A DNA stretch of 64,000 nucleotides, from NCBI GenBank assembly GCA_018136815.1, contig CM030934.1:1086979-1150978 (forward strand). The letters are read 5' to 3'. Numbering within the stretch: position 1 is the first letter of the stretch; each line of letters begins with the position of its first letter. The notes beneath the pieces were generated by a model. It saw only the letters and a program-made list of their open reading frames with translations. It did no database searches and was not told the DNA's origin. Positions 10,295 to 19,284 of the stretch are shown here, piece after piece. The stretch comes from Isochrysis galbana. Lineage: Eukaryota; Haptophyta; Isochrysidales; Isochrysidaceae. The translations under genes were made by a program, and so were the position numbers.

Positions 10295-13200
10295 CTAGTG
10301 TAGCCCAGGCCTCTCTTGTCGGTGGGGTGCCTCGGGTGGTCCGGACATCTTTTCCCAATCTTTCTCGAGACGGGCTTGGGCTTCTGTCTTGGGTCTTCGA
10401 ACTAATGAGGCTAGCTCTTCGGCGCGGATGCCTTTGGCTTCCACAAACTCGATTGGCGCTCGGACGGCAGCGGTAAGGTCGGATTCCTCGTCGGCGCCTC
10501 GTCCGGCTAGAGCTTGCGCTCTTATTTCGTCAGCGGTTTCGAGCGTGACGTTGGACCATTTCTGGTCCCCGTTCACTCCGAATGATTGCCATTGTTGGCG
10601 CCGCTTCCGGAGAGTCGTCGGCGTCGTCGGACGCGGCGAGCTCGCGCGTGCCGGAGGCGGGGCGGTCCATGGAGAGAATGGGTCGTGGAGAGTAGACTCG
10701 GAGGCGTAGAATGGCGTGTCGTTGTCGTGGTTATCGTGGGTTTCTTTTTGGTCTTCGTGATTGTCTGACTCGGGAGTAGCTGGACGGGAAACAACGGGGT
10801 CGGAAGAAACTTCACTAGATTCCCTCCCCCTCTCATAACGATGAAGAGCCGACCACGGCTCGTAAGCGGTAGCCTCAGTCGAGCTAAGGGAAGGCTGGTC
10901 CGATAGGCTGCGCCGCGCGCAAGCGAGCAGCTCCAACGCGGACAGTTTCTTCGTCGATGGCTGGTCTCCCTGTTGGCTCAAATGTCGAAGAAGAACAGGC
11001 ATCCAATGGGTCGCCATCGCTCCAGCTACACCGACGTAGGTGCGGCTGCGAAGAGCGCCACGATGCGGTGAAGGCGAGAGATTAGCCATGGCTGACTCAC
11101 GACCATCCACGACGCAGGTTGGCTGGAGGGGCGGCAGCCCTTTGGTGAGGTACAACCCGGTGGCTTTCCGGTGTCCAGTGCCGTGCTCCCAGGGTTGGAC
11201 GAATTGGGTCGGGGTCAACCCCCCGACTAAACGGCGAGCTTCCGCATGCATCCGAGGGTTCTCGACCGCTACAAACGGAGCAGTGGCGGAGGCCATCGAC
11301 TTGAAGACGCGAGCGGCCGACTCAAGAGCGGCACGACGTCCCGGTTCTTGGGAGAGCCATTGACTGCTGACGGCGGAGAGGTACGTGCAGGGCGGGTGGG
11401 CGATGACTAGGTCCCAACCTAAGTTTTGGACATGAAGCGCGTCGCCTTGGAAGTGGGGCACGTAATCAATCTCGGAAGGATACAAATCGCACGTAGCTAC
11501 ATCAGCTCCGGCGAGTAGGAACATGGACGAGACGACGCCGCTCGTCTCGCCAACGACGAGAACGCGTGGTGCGTGACAGCCAGACGTCAGCCCGTCTTGG
11601 ACTCGTTGATTCATCTTCGTGAGCTCAGCGCAAAGCTCATCCAAGTGCTTGGGTAGCGCGGCGGCAGGCGAGGCTAGGGTGCCATCGCGAGGCCGGCGAA
11701 GCTCTTGGGCTGCCTCCGTGAGGTGCCGAGGTAATACCACCGCAGAGCCGCTCGCTCGCGCACGAAGAGAGGCGAGAGCGTGGAGAGCGGGTGACGGGGT
11801 ATCATCGCGGGTGCCGACATCGGAGTTGTTTTGAGAGGGATCGAAGGACTGGATCGCGGACGCATTGATCGCTGCCACGCGCATGATGGTGGTGGCAGTG
11901 GTATCGAGAGGCAGGCAGTGCTCGGAGGCGGCGACCGGTGGCCGCAGCGACGTAGGACGAATGGAAGAAGACTCGGATATCGACGACGTAGAGACGGGCT
12001 CGGGGGACGGGATTGACGAAGAAACTCGGAGAAGTGGGGTGTCGGACGGCGGCGACGGACGCCGCGGCCGCGAGACCACCGGTGAGAGACATGAAGGACA
12101 TGGCTCAGGGACTCGGTTGGGCTGGCTCAATGGGCGTAGAAGCTCGGTTTGGGAGGCCGCCGTTCCTCGACGTGCAGAGGAGTTGTGGTCACTCTCCATG
12201 GTCACGTCGGAAGAGGAAACAGGCCAGGGATCGACGTCGTTGCATTCTGTCGTCGGCGGGGTCGGCGCCGGCGAAAGAAGGGACGTGGCTGTCGTAGAAG
12301 CCGGCTGCGGGGAAGGCTGGGGCCAGGGTGGTGGCTCTGCGGCAGCGGCTGGCGTGGGTAGTGGCCGAAGAGGTTCTGCAATGCGAAGCATTCTTCGGAG
12401 GACTTGGCTCGGGCTAGCGGGTGGATGGACCGCTGAAATTACGGTGGATTCAGACTCGAATTCGGAAGACTCGGCGACTTGAGAGGGGCTAGGAGACGGC
12501 TGTGCAAGCTCCTCCATGGCTCTCGGTTGATGGGGTGGCGTGGGAACGCCGGTGGTCGACCGCGGACTCCGCGGTGACGTTAATTTGTACTCGGACTCGG
12601 ACTCGTCGTTTCTGGCGTGCTGGACGCCAATAACAGGGCTAACTTTCGAAATGGGCACGGACGGGGCCGGCCCAAAGGTGAAGCCCCCTGGCGTCGCAAC
12701 CGTCGATGAGGACGAAGCGGAAGCTTGTGATGACGATAGGGGCATGGTGGCCAGCACCGGTTGGCTCGGTGCGGCCGTAAACTCGGACTCGGTGACGGGC
12801 TTGATTACGCGGGCTCGGGATGCACTGTCTTGTGCGATTGGACTCGGACTCGGAACGGAAACGGAAGGGATCGGCTCGGCGGCGTGCAGCCTGCTGGAGT
12901 GGCAGGCCGGCTGCGGCGAGACTCGGAACGGTGGCTCGGACAAGGACACAGTGGCTGTCGTCGAGGGCTTCGGCGTCAGCTTGTGTTTGGACTCGATACG
13001 CGGTTGCTCGTGAAACGGGGCTCGGTTGTGGTTGGGATTCTGGACGTGACCGGAGATTCCAAATGACTCAGACTCGGGGCGCGGAGGACCGAAGGTGAAC
13101 ACTCCCGCGGAAGGAGTGGTCGTCGGAGGCTCAGTGGGTGGCTGGAGCTCCGTTAATCCTGCGGCCGACCGCGTGGTAGGACTCGGTGACGTTGTAAACT

Positions 13201-13306
13201 CGGACTCGGACTCGGACTCGGATGGCTCAGAACGGGGTTTGCTCAAAACAGGCTTGGACTCGGACTCGAAAGAAAGTGGGGAAGTACCGGAGAACTGCGC
13301 CTCCAT
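10295..13306 (-). CDS. gypsy-1: low-complexity linker plus phage-type DNA methyltransferase-like domain
   Basis: A 1,003-codon frame (also open upstream of 13306 without a clear start). About the first 550 residues are a Ser/Pro/Glu-rich disordered linker. From about residue 580 to 770 (roughly 10990-11570) there is a globular domain: VLVVGETSGVVSSMFLLAG, WDLVIAHPPCTYLSAVSSQW, APFVAVENPRMHAEA, then KATGLYL and RSRTYVGVAGAMATHW. The order and wording match the small cytosine-5 methyltransferases of many bacteriophages: SAM-binding loop, catalytic PPC (motif IV), ENP (motif VI) and R-R near motif VIII. After it comes another disordered stretch containing RKRRQQWQSFGV, also conserved in gypsy-2. 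The domain probably methylates DNA; activity is not shown by sequence alone. Confidence 0.8.
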   Translation of the reverse strand: MEAQFSGTSPLSFESESKPVLSKPRSEPSESESESEFTTSPSPTTRSAAGLTELQPPTEPPTTTPSAGVFTFGPPRPESESFGISGHVQNPNHNRAPFHEQPRIESKHKLTPKPSTTATVSLSEPPFRVSPQPACHSSRLHAAEPIPSVSVPSPSPIAQDSASRARVIKPVTESEFTAAPSQPVLATMPLSSSQASASSSSTVATPGGFTFGPAPSVPISKVSPVIGVQHARNDESESEYKLTSPRSPRSTTGVPTPPHQPRAMEELAQPSPSPSQVAESSEFESESTVISAVHPPASPSQVLRRMLRIAEPLRPLPTPAAAAEPPPWPQPSPQPASTTATSLLSPAPTPPTTECNDVDPWPVSSSDVTMESDHNSSARRGTAASQTELLRPLSQPNRVPEPCPSCLSPVVSRPRRPSPPSDTPLLRVSSSIPSPEPVSTSSISESSSIRPTSLRPPVAASEHCLPLDTTATTIMRVAAINASAIQSFDPSQNNSDVGTRDDTPSPALHALASLRARASGSAVVLPRHLTEAAQELRRPRDGTLASPAAALPKHLDELCAELTKMNQRVQDGLTSGCHAPRVLVVGETSGVVSSMFLLAGADVATCDLYPSEIDYVPHFQGDALHVQNLGWDLVIAHPPCTYLSAVSSQWLSQEPGRRAALESAARVFKSMASATAPFVAVENPRMHAEARRLVGGLTPTQFVQPWEHGTGHRKATGLYLTKGLPPLQPTCVVDGRESAMANLSPSPHRGALRSRTYVGVAGAMATHWMPVLLRHLSQQGDQPSTKKLSALELLACARRSLSDQPSLSSTEATAYEPWSALHRYERGRESSEVSSDPVVSRPATPESDNHEDQKETHDNHDNDTPFYASESTLHDPFSPWTAPPPARASSPRPTTPTTLRKRRQQWQSFGVNGDQKWSNVTLETADEIRAQALAGRGADEESDLTAAVRAPIEFVEAKGIRAEELASLVRRPKTEAQARLEKDWEKMSGPPEAPHRQERPGLH

Positions 13307-13876
13307 CGTCGTAGCGATGGAGACTGGTGATACCGGTGATGACTGGACTGGGCTCAGACTCGTAGATGGGCTCGCGGTGGCGTAAGACGAAGAGGGTAAT
13401 TCTGAACGTGACTTGGACTCGGACTCGTACTCGGGAGACGTTTTGTGGCTCGGACATGCGAAATTTGATTTGAGAGATTGAAGGTTGGATTGGGCCTGCG
13501 GCGGCTGGATTTTCGCAGACCGTGAGGTCTTGGACTGGTGATGCTTGGGGAGTGGCGGGGGGTAGCGGTTGAGCGGCTTGAGTTGATATAGAGGCGGTGA
13601 CGGTTGACTTGGTTTTGAGGACTCGTGCGTGATATCGAGAATCAGGATGGAATCATCGGCATTGGGAGAAATAGGGGCAATCGGCGAGGGGGCAGGAGAA
13701 AGAGGGGGATGGAGGTGGTAGGGCTTGTCTGGAACTTGGGGAATCTTGGGGTACCGGTTTGAGGCCGTAGAAGTATTCGGCCGTAGCGTAATACAATCTT
13801 TTGGTGGGTGGCGTTCAGGCCCACTACCCTGGACTGGTAGCGGGGTAACAGCGCGGACGTGGGCCCCGCCGGCGAC

Positions 13877-15988
13877 CTACTGGGCCGGACGGAGAACGAC
13901 CATCGTGCGGAGGCGGCGGTGGACTTCTGGGTCGTTACCACACTCGCCACTGCCGCCTTCGCAGAGAAAACGAATGTACGGTTGGCAAACGACGGGGTTA
14001 TGAGCTCCGTCGCCCGTGCCATACTTCCACAGGTCTGCCTCGGGCGTACCAGATGGGGCCCGGGGACGAAAGGCGCAGTACGCGCAGCCGTTGGCGTCGG
14101 TCCACTCCTTGACGTCGCGGTCTAGGTCGTCGACACGCGGCGCCGTCATGGTGGCATCGGAGGGACGGCAGCGCGTGAGCGCAGCGCGAAGGGCCGGGTG
14201 ACCAGCGTAACGAGAAATTTGCCAGAAGCGGGCTCGAGCTCGAGACCAGCTACCTGGATCCCATTCCGAGAGGCCTGAATCGGCCGGAAGCCCAAGGCCG
14301 TTCGGAGGGGGATCACATTGGCGACGAGAAGACGTGCTTTTGCCGAGAGGACGGTCAAGAAGTGCGTCCGGTAACGGAGACGATGCGGAGTAATTCGTAG
14401 GCGGAGGCGGAGCCCGACGATTGTCAGCGCCAGTCGCCTTGCGGTTCGAGTTGTTGTTTTGCGATTTTAATGCCTCGGTCACCGCCGCTTGGACGGCGGC
14501 GACCATCGAAGCCGTAGTGTCTGCGGGGTTAGAGGCAGCCTTAGCAACCTTGGCGGTTTTGGTGGACTTGGAAGTAGTCGCCGGCGGCGTCACGGCGGCG
14601 ACCGTGACCGACGTTTGTTGTTGGCCAGCACGGGACTGTTCGTACGGGCTCAAGTAGCGTTGGCAGAGGTTGACGCACGAAAGGGCCGAACGAGGAAGCT
14701 CGTGGTTCTCGACGCGGAAGCGAGTCTTTGCAAGATACTCGCCGAACTTGGTCGCGTTATCCACGCCGCGAGCCGCGTCGACCTTGTCGTTCCGAATGAT
14801 GGACTCGAATCGTTGATTGATATCGTGCGACATGTTCGGGTGGTCCCAGACTGTCGTGGCATCCACCTTCGCGTCACCCATCTTGCGGACGTACGCGCGC
14901 ACCAAATTCTTGGATAACTCTAAGAGATCGGAGCCGGCCTCACGAGCTACGAGCCGGTCCCACTCCATGGAGGCGGAGTCTTTGGCGAAGCCAGGCACGT
15001 TGGCCGCGAAAGTGGCGTCGCACTTGCGGAGAAGCACGTCGCAGGCCAGCGTGGGGTTGAGAGAGAGGACCGGGTCTTCGGCGAGATCGAGGAGGAAGGC
15101 GTAAATCCTTTGGTTGCCGGTGGTGCACAAGTTGGCGGCCGCTAGTAAGGATGTAAAGATTTCGCGGTGGTCGCAGCCGAGCGAGAGGGCGCGCTCGAGC
15201 GGCTTGATGAAGGACAGACGAAAATCGTTCCAGGAGGTGGCCGCTGTCTGGACGTTATCCGAGGCCAGGCCCTTGGGGAACTTGATCTCGGAAAGCTCTT
15301 TGCCCATTCGGACTTGGTGATGGAGGGTGCGGTCGAGGAAGAAGCGGCTCCGAGCCCACTTGGTCACGTGCTCCTTCTCGAAAAACACGCGGTAGTGCCA
15401 AACATTGCCGGCCCGAGAGAGGCCGCCGTTGAGAATGGCGTGGATGAGCTCGAAATCGTCGGACTTCCTGTAGAGAGAGGCTACCTCGTAGGCGGCATCC
15501 TCAAACAGTTGGTCCCACGAGGCTAGGATGACCTCTCGCTCAGAAACATCACCGGCGAGGCTTGGATCGACGGGATGGCGCCGAGCCGCCGGATTTGGAA
15601 GCGAGCGGAGGCCCGCGACGGTGGGTGGAGGTTGGGGATCAGAAACGGGCTTGGCGGGCGAGACAGGAACAGGCGTATTGGGTTCGGGATCGGAAATCGG
15701 ATTCGGCGGAACGGAGAACGGCGCGGCGGGCAAAGATTGAGAAGGGAGCTTGACCGAGGCAGGGGGAGCACCAATGGAGGTGTCTCCTTCTTCCACAAGC
15801 GGTGGCGAAGTTTCGACTCGAGACGAAGTCGTAGTGCCCGCGTGGCCCTGTAGAATGTTGAGTATCGCTTTGAAGGTAGACCCCACCTCTCGCTGAAATT
15901 CTTCGTGGCGCTGGGCGGCTTGGAGGGTAGAGGACTCGAGGCGGTCGACAGCGCCGCGGAGAGCCTCGATCTGGACTTGTTGGTCCAT
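13877..15988 (-). CDS. gypsy-1 gag, intact 703 aa
   Basis: Begins with MDQQVQIEALRGAVDRLESS, a coiled coil, followed by a Pro/Ser-rich stretch. The capsid-like helical core follows (HPVDPSLAGDVSEREVI, SLYRKSDDFELIHAIL, ALSLGCDHREIFTSLLAA, VWDHPNMSHDINQRFE), then an Ala/Thr-rich linker. The C terminus has cysteines and histidines spaced as a possible zinc site (CAYCAF, VCQPYIRFLCEGGSGECG, EVH) instead of a classical CCHC knuckle. The same modules occur in gypsy-2. The frame is open upstream of the ATG to about 16170 and there contains PPPYEEFVPPP, so the true protein may start further out through an exon or leader now lost. Gag would form the particle that packages the RNA. Confidence 0.85.
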   Translation of the reverse strand: MDQQVQIEALRGAVDRLESSTLQAAQRHEEFQREVGSTFKAILNILQGHAGTTTSSRVETSPPLVEEGDTSIGAPPASVKLPSQSLPAAPFSVPPNPISDPEPNTPVPVSPAKPVSDPQPPPTVAGLRSLPNPAARRHPVDPSLAGDVSEREVILASWDQLFEDAAYEVASLYRKSDDFELIHAILNGGLSRAGNVWHYRVFFEKEHVTKWARSRFFLDRTLHHQVRMGKELSEIKFPKGLASDNVQTAATSWNDFRLSFIKPLERALSLGCDHREIFTSLLAAANLCTTGNQRIYAFLLDLAEDPVLSLNPTLACDVLLRKCDATFAANVPGFAKDSASMEWDRLVAREAGSDLLELSKNLVRAYVRKMGDAKVDATTVWDHPNMSHDINQRFESIIRNDKVDAARGVDNATKFGEYLAKTRFRVENHELPRSALSCVNLCQRYLSPYEQSRAGQQQTSVTVAAVTPPATTSKSTKTAKVAKAASNPADTTASMVAAVQAAVTEALKSQNNNSNRKATGADNRRAPPPPTNYSASSPLPDALLDRPLGKSTSSRRQCDPPPNGLGLPADSGLSEWDPGSWSRARARFWQISRYAGHPALRAALTRCRPSDATMTAPRVDDLDRDVKEWTDANGCAYCAFRPRAPSGTPEADLWKYGTGDGAHNPVVCQPYIRFLCEGGSGECGNDPEVHRRLRTMVVLRPAQ

Positions 15989-16214
15989 GATTTGGGCGGC
16001 GCCGACGGTGGCGGTCGGAGGTGGAACGAAGTTACGCTTGGGGTACGAGTACGTCGACGACGGGGGTGGAACAAACTCTTCATATGGTGGGGGCTCGAAA
16101 GGAGCACCTGTTCGACAATAAGCTCCTGCGATCTCGCGCAGGAAGACAGGAGAGAGACAATTTAAGGGACATACTCACTCACTTTACACTTTAGCTACAC
16201 ATACATACATACGA

Positions 16215-18641
16215 TCAAAGGGCATTCGCCGCTGCCAGCAAAGTATGCTCGAGGGTCGAATCGTTATGCGAGGCCTTGAGGTCGTCATGGATCTTACCTG
16301 CCTTGCTGAACATGCGCTCAACTCCAGCCGACGATGCCGGTCGCCCGAGATATTGGCGGGCCATCTTTGCCAGGTTTGGCATCCCACACGGCCGGCCACT
16401 GGCGGGCTCTGCGATTTTGTTATGGTCCCGTGCTCGCCACCACGCAAGCACATCCAAATCAAGGTTCTTCTCGACAGGGGTGAGTGTGAGATATCGCTCC
16501 AATTCATCGGTTTCAGTGGGTTCCTCCTCGCAGTCACTCATCTCATCTTCCGGCATGAGGGGCTCCGCGAAAAAGGACGAAAGGGATGAGGAGCTCTGAG
16601 ATAAGGGACGCTGCGGCACAACGACCGGGGAGATGGGCTTCTGAACGGCTTCGGCTTGCCTAGTCTCCGGGCATTGGCATGGTTTCCAATCAGCCTCCCA
16701 CACACGGCGGATGCGGTCCAATGCCTCGGCACGCTCATCGGCAAGGCTTGTGGCGGCATTCAGGCCTGGAAAGTGATAGCCCTTGAATCGTGGATCGAGG
16801 ACAACGCAGATGTCGAACTCATTGCGCTGCTCTATCGGCAAATTGTCTATCCATCGTCGTTTCATATCTGCCTGCAAGAGCTTGCGAGCTGCACGCACTG
16901 ACGGGTCAAGGCGATCCGCGCGGATCCATTGTTGAGCACTCTGCTTTTGCATACGCACCGGCACATCAGCTGCACCATCAATGAGTCGATATATGTAAGG
17001 GAGCACGAGTGAGACTGTCACGTAGCTGGTGCCCTCGAGGTGCTTGGTTGCTTGTGAGAACGGGCCGAGGATAGCCATGCTCTGCTCCAAGATGGTCCAG
17101 TCTCGGTGAGAGAGGCGATTGTCCTTGTACGCATCGTTCCTCGCGAGCTCTGCTCCGAACTTGACGTCGTACATCTGGACAGCCTCGCGCTGTTCGTAGA
17201 ACCACTCAACCATCAAGAATGAGGAGAACCAGCGCGTGGCAACATCTTGCACCGGCTTCCTCTGAGGAAGCCCCAACGATTTCTTGATGCTAGTCAGATC
17301 TTGAATCCCAGCGGTAGACCGATTGAAATATGCCACGATGCCTTTTGCCTTGGAGAATGCCTCTTTGACTCCTTCCGCGCCAGTGAAGCACTTGACAGAA
17401 AGCTCAAGCGTGTGGTCGGCGCAGAAGCCACCACTAAAGCCCTCCCAGCCCTTGCTCATGTTGGAGGCGTTGTCCGACACCTTTCCGTGCACTGCCTCAT
17501 ACACAGTCCCACCTTCTCGCCACTGGACACCTTGAGCTTTTAGGGCCGTGACAGTCATCTCGTCGATAGCGAGGCCTGTATGTCTTTGGGCACCGAACGG
17601 TGTTGCTGCCACGAGCCACTCGCACATCTTCCAAGACGAGTTGATGCCATACATGCATATTCCCATCAGTGAGCATCCTTTGCTGGACCAGATGTCCCCA
17701 GCCATCGAGGGTTTGACGCCGTCTATGACCATGGCCTGAAACCATGCTTGCACACGAAGCTGTCCTTGACCAGAGAGCTTGAGAATGTGGTCCGTCACGT
17801 TCCGCCTATTAGGCGGTTCCCAGGCGCCACGGGTGATCGCCTTGATCATATCGCGAAAAGGCTCGTCGGTCTCAGGAAGAGTCAGCGGCCGAGCGGACTT
17901 GACAATCCAACGCGCGCACGCCATGTCGCACTCTTCTTTACGCGCAGCTGAGAGCCCGGTAGCCTTGATGGTAGGCTGCAGATTGTCTTTGATCGAGACA
18001 CCTGCATCCGAGACGACGCCCCTGCCCTCCAACGTGTAGCCCTTCAGTTCTTGGTAGGCGTTTTTGTGCTTGCCCATGTGATGATTCCAAAGTGACGAGG
18101 GACCGGTCGATGCGTTGATGATGGCGCCGCATATCTTGGCCTCGTGGCCATTGCCGGACGCGCACATCAGCTCTTGGCACACAAAGTGTTTCGGCTTGGA
18201 GCCCGGCTCCGTGTGGGGCTTGAATCTACCCCATATCGGCGCAGACTTCCTCCCAGCCAATGCCCCAGCGCCAGGTGTGCTTGTGCTGGAATCGCCAGAC
18301 GCGGCGGATGAGTGGGAGTGGTCGGAGCTCCATGCCAATGGCAATGGTTGTTGTGACAAGGCGTCCCGCTGGTCGGCCTTGTGCTTCTTCTTCTGCCTCT
18401 CGCGCATGACGGACGCGAAATCCAAGGTCCCTTGGCGTTGCTTCACCTCGTAATTGGCGATGTCTTGCTCGATGCCGGCCAAGTTGGAGAGGGGCTCCCA
18501 GGTGTCGTGCTTGTCCTCCTCGTAGCCCTTCCACTTGATCAGGTACGTCAGGTGGCCATCCATAAGCTTGCGCCCCTTAATGTAGTCCACTTCGTAGAGC
18601 TCGTCGTCCTCATCGTCCAGCCTCGCCTTGCGCTTCCCCAT
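16215..18641 (-). CDS. hAT-family transposase with N-terminal chromodomain, intact 808 aa
   Basis: I start it at the ATG at 18639-18641 (MGKRKARLDDEDDELYEVDY); upstream in-frame codons are pyrimidine-rich leader. Residues about 13-60 are a chromodomain (YLIKWKGYEED, DTWEPLSNL). Residues 150-195 form a BED-type zinc finger (FVCQELMCASGNG, CGAIINAS, HHMGKHKNAY). The transposase core shows the first catalytic D in MAGDIWSSKG, the second in GKVSDNASNM, a CADH motif and, at residues 727-800, the C-terminal dimerisation domain with PASSAGVERMFSKAGKIHDD, which contains the last catalytic E. No stop or frameshift interrupts it, so it could still be active or has been domesticated. The pairing of a chromodomain with a hAT core is unusual. 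Confidence 0.88.
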   Translation of the reverse strand: MGKRKARLDDEDDELYEVDYIKGRKLMDGHLTYLIKWKGYEEDKHDTWEPLSNLAGIEQDIANYEVKQRQGTLDFASVMRERQKKKHKADQRDALSQQPLPLAWSSDHSHSSAASGDSSTSTPGAGALAGRKSAPIWGRFKPHTEPGSKPKHFVCQELMCASGNGHEAKICGAIINASTGPSSLWNHHMGKHKNAYQELKGYTLEGRGVVSDAGVSIKDNLQPTIKATGLSAARKEECDMACARWIVKSARPLTLPETDEPFRDMIKAITRGAWEPPNRRNVTDHILKLSGQGQLRVQAWFQAMVIDGVKPSMAGDIWSSKGCSLMGICMYGINSSWKMCEWLVAATPFGAQRHTGLAIDEMTVTALKAQGVQWREGGTVYEAVHGKVSDNASNMSKGWEGFSGGFCADHTLELSVKCFTGAEGVKEAFSKAKGIVAYFNRSTAGIQDLTSIKKSLGLPQRKPVQDVATRWFSSFLMVEWFYEQREAVQMYDVKFGAELARNDAYKDNRLSHRDWTILEQSMAILGPFSQATKHLEGTSYVTVSLVLPYIYRLIDGAADVPVRMQKQSAQQWIRADRLDPSVRAARKLLQADMKRRWIDNLPIEQRNEFDICVVLDPRFKGYHFPGLNAATSLADERAEALDRIRRVWEADWKPCQCPETRQAEAVQKPISPVVVPQRPLSQSSSSLSSFFAEPLMPEDEMSDCEEEPTETDELERYLTLTPVEKNLDLDVLAWWRARDHNKIAEPASGRPCGMPNLAKMARQYLGRPASSAGVERMFSKAGKIHDDLKASHNDSTLEHTLLAAANAL

Positions 18642-18829
18642 GACGCGAGAGAGCGATGCCGCGGTCGGTGGGAAGTGGCGGGAGAAAGAGAAAAAAAGCG
18701 AAAGCCTTTGGGCATGTACATGGATAAAATACAGAAAAAAGATGAGTAAAGACATAATAGAAGCGGGGGACAACCCACGACGAAAGCAGCTGTCGCCCCG
18801 CCTCCTCTCCCTCGCGCGCGGGGGGAGAC

Positions 18830-18960
18830 CTTGTATATATGAGACCCCTCAGTTCTGAGGTTTTTCATATGTAATTCTGAGGTTTTTTCGAGGGGCCTTA
18901 TATATGAAAAACCTCGAAAAAACCTCGAAAAGCCTCAGAACGCCGCATATGTATATGTGA
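18830..18960. repeat. Inverted-repeat cluster upstream of the hAT gene
   Basis: CTCAGTTCTGAGG, CCTCGAAAAAACCTCGAAAA and TTATATATGAAAAACCTC with their complements are interleaved here, and the stretch can fold into more than one hairpin. It lies just 5' of the transposase gene, where transposase-binding sites or the promoter would be expected. Bases 19045-19095 are a short tandem of gcgagtt. Confidence 0.55.
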
Positions 18961-19109
18961 GGCCCTCAGACCCCTCACCCCCGCCGCCGACGAATTCCCC
19001 CCTCCCGCCACCACCGCCGAATCCCCCCCCCCCGGCGCAGAACACGAGTTGCGAGTTGCGAGTGGCGAGTTCTGAGTTGCGAGTTGCGAGTCGCAGGCTA
19101 TATACTATT

Positions 19110-19284
19110 TATAGGGCCTCTTGGTACAATAGTACCTAAGGTACTAAGGTACCAAGGAGCCCGAAATGCACTACTACTATGTACAATAGTAGCGCCGGTG
19201 CACTACTACTATGTGACATAGTAGCCTTTTTGAGCTACTAGGTTTGGCTATAGTAGGCCAAAATCAAACCTATTCACAGTCTTA
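19110..19284 (-). repeat. hAT subterminal repeat region with palindromes
   Basis: Two near-palindromes of the form CTACTATGTxACATAGTAG are separated by a short spacer with its own palindrome (CACCGGTG form). The same block recurs at 47640-47812 and, on the other side of an element, at 44909-45060. Repeated motifs inside hAT ends are the usual transposase-binding sites. Confidence 0.6.

Larger units (their letters stand above)
4290..16107 (-). mobile_element. Ty3/gypsy retrotransposon gypsy-1 (degenerate, 5' LTR missing)
   Basis: Order on the minus strand: leader and gag, a methyltransferase-like region, aspartic protease, reverse transcriptase, RNase H, integrase, chromodomain, polypurine tract and 3' LTR. 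This is the layout of a chromovirus-type Ty3/gypsy element with an extra domain between gag and protease. Gag is intact, but pol is broken by several frameshifts (near 10300, 8580, 7190, 6520 and 6000). The 5' LTR expected right of 16107 is absent: the sequence runs straight into the 3' flank of the hAT gene, so a deletion or rearrangement removed one gypsy end and one hAT end. Protein sequence is clearly related to gypsy-2 but much diverged, so it is an older, separate subfamily. Confidence 0.85.
16109..19284 (-). mobile_element. hAT element carrying the chromodomain transposase (one end lost)
   Basis: The right end is defined by CCTATTCACAGTCTTA at 19269-19284, the same terminal sequence (in reverse, TAAGACTGTGAATAGG) that bounds three other hAT-like insertions in this window. 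Subterminal sequence at 19110-19260 matches that at 47640-47800. No matching left end is found between gypsy-1 gag and the transposase stop, so that end was lost together with the gypsy-1 LTR. Linking the gene to this terminal repeat is inference from position. Confidence 0.6.

Noticed and set aside
10295-10310. Programmed ribosomal frameshift between methyltransferase and protease regions
   Set aside because: The frame break is at different places in gypsy-1 (near 10300) and gypsy-2 (near 31400), so these are mutations, not a conserved slippery site.
11619-13385. Long plus-strand open frames opposite the gypsy-1 pol linker
   Set aside because: They mirror the Ser/Pro/Glu-rich codon bias of the minus-strand linker and contain no domains.
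15523-16107. Separate 194-codon gene overlapping gag
   Set aside because: Arg/Pro/Ser-rich shadow of the gag frame; the gag frame itself continues here and is the conserved one.
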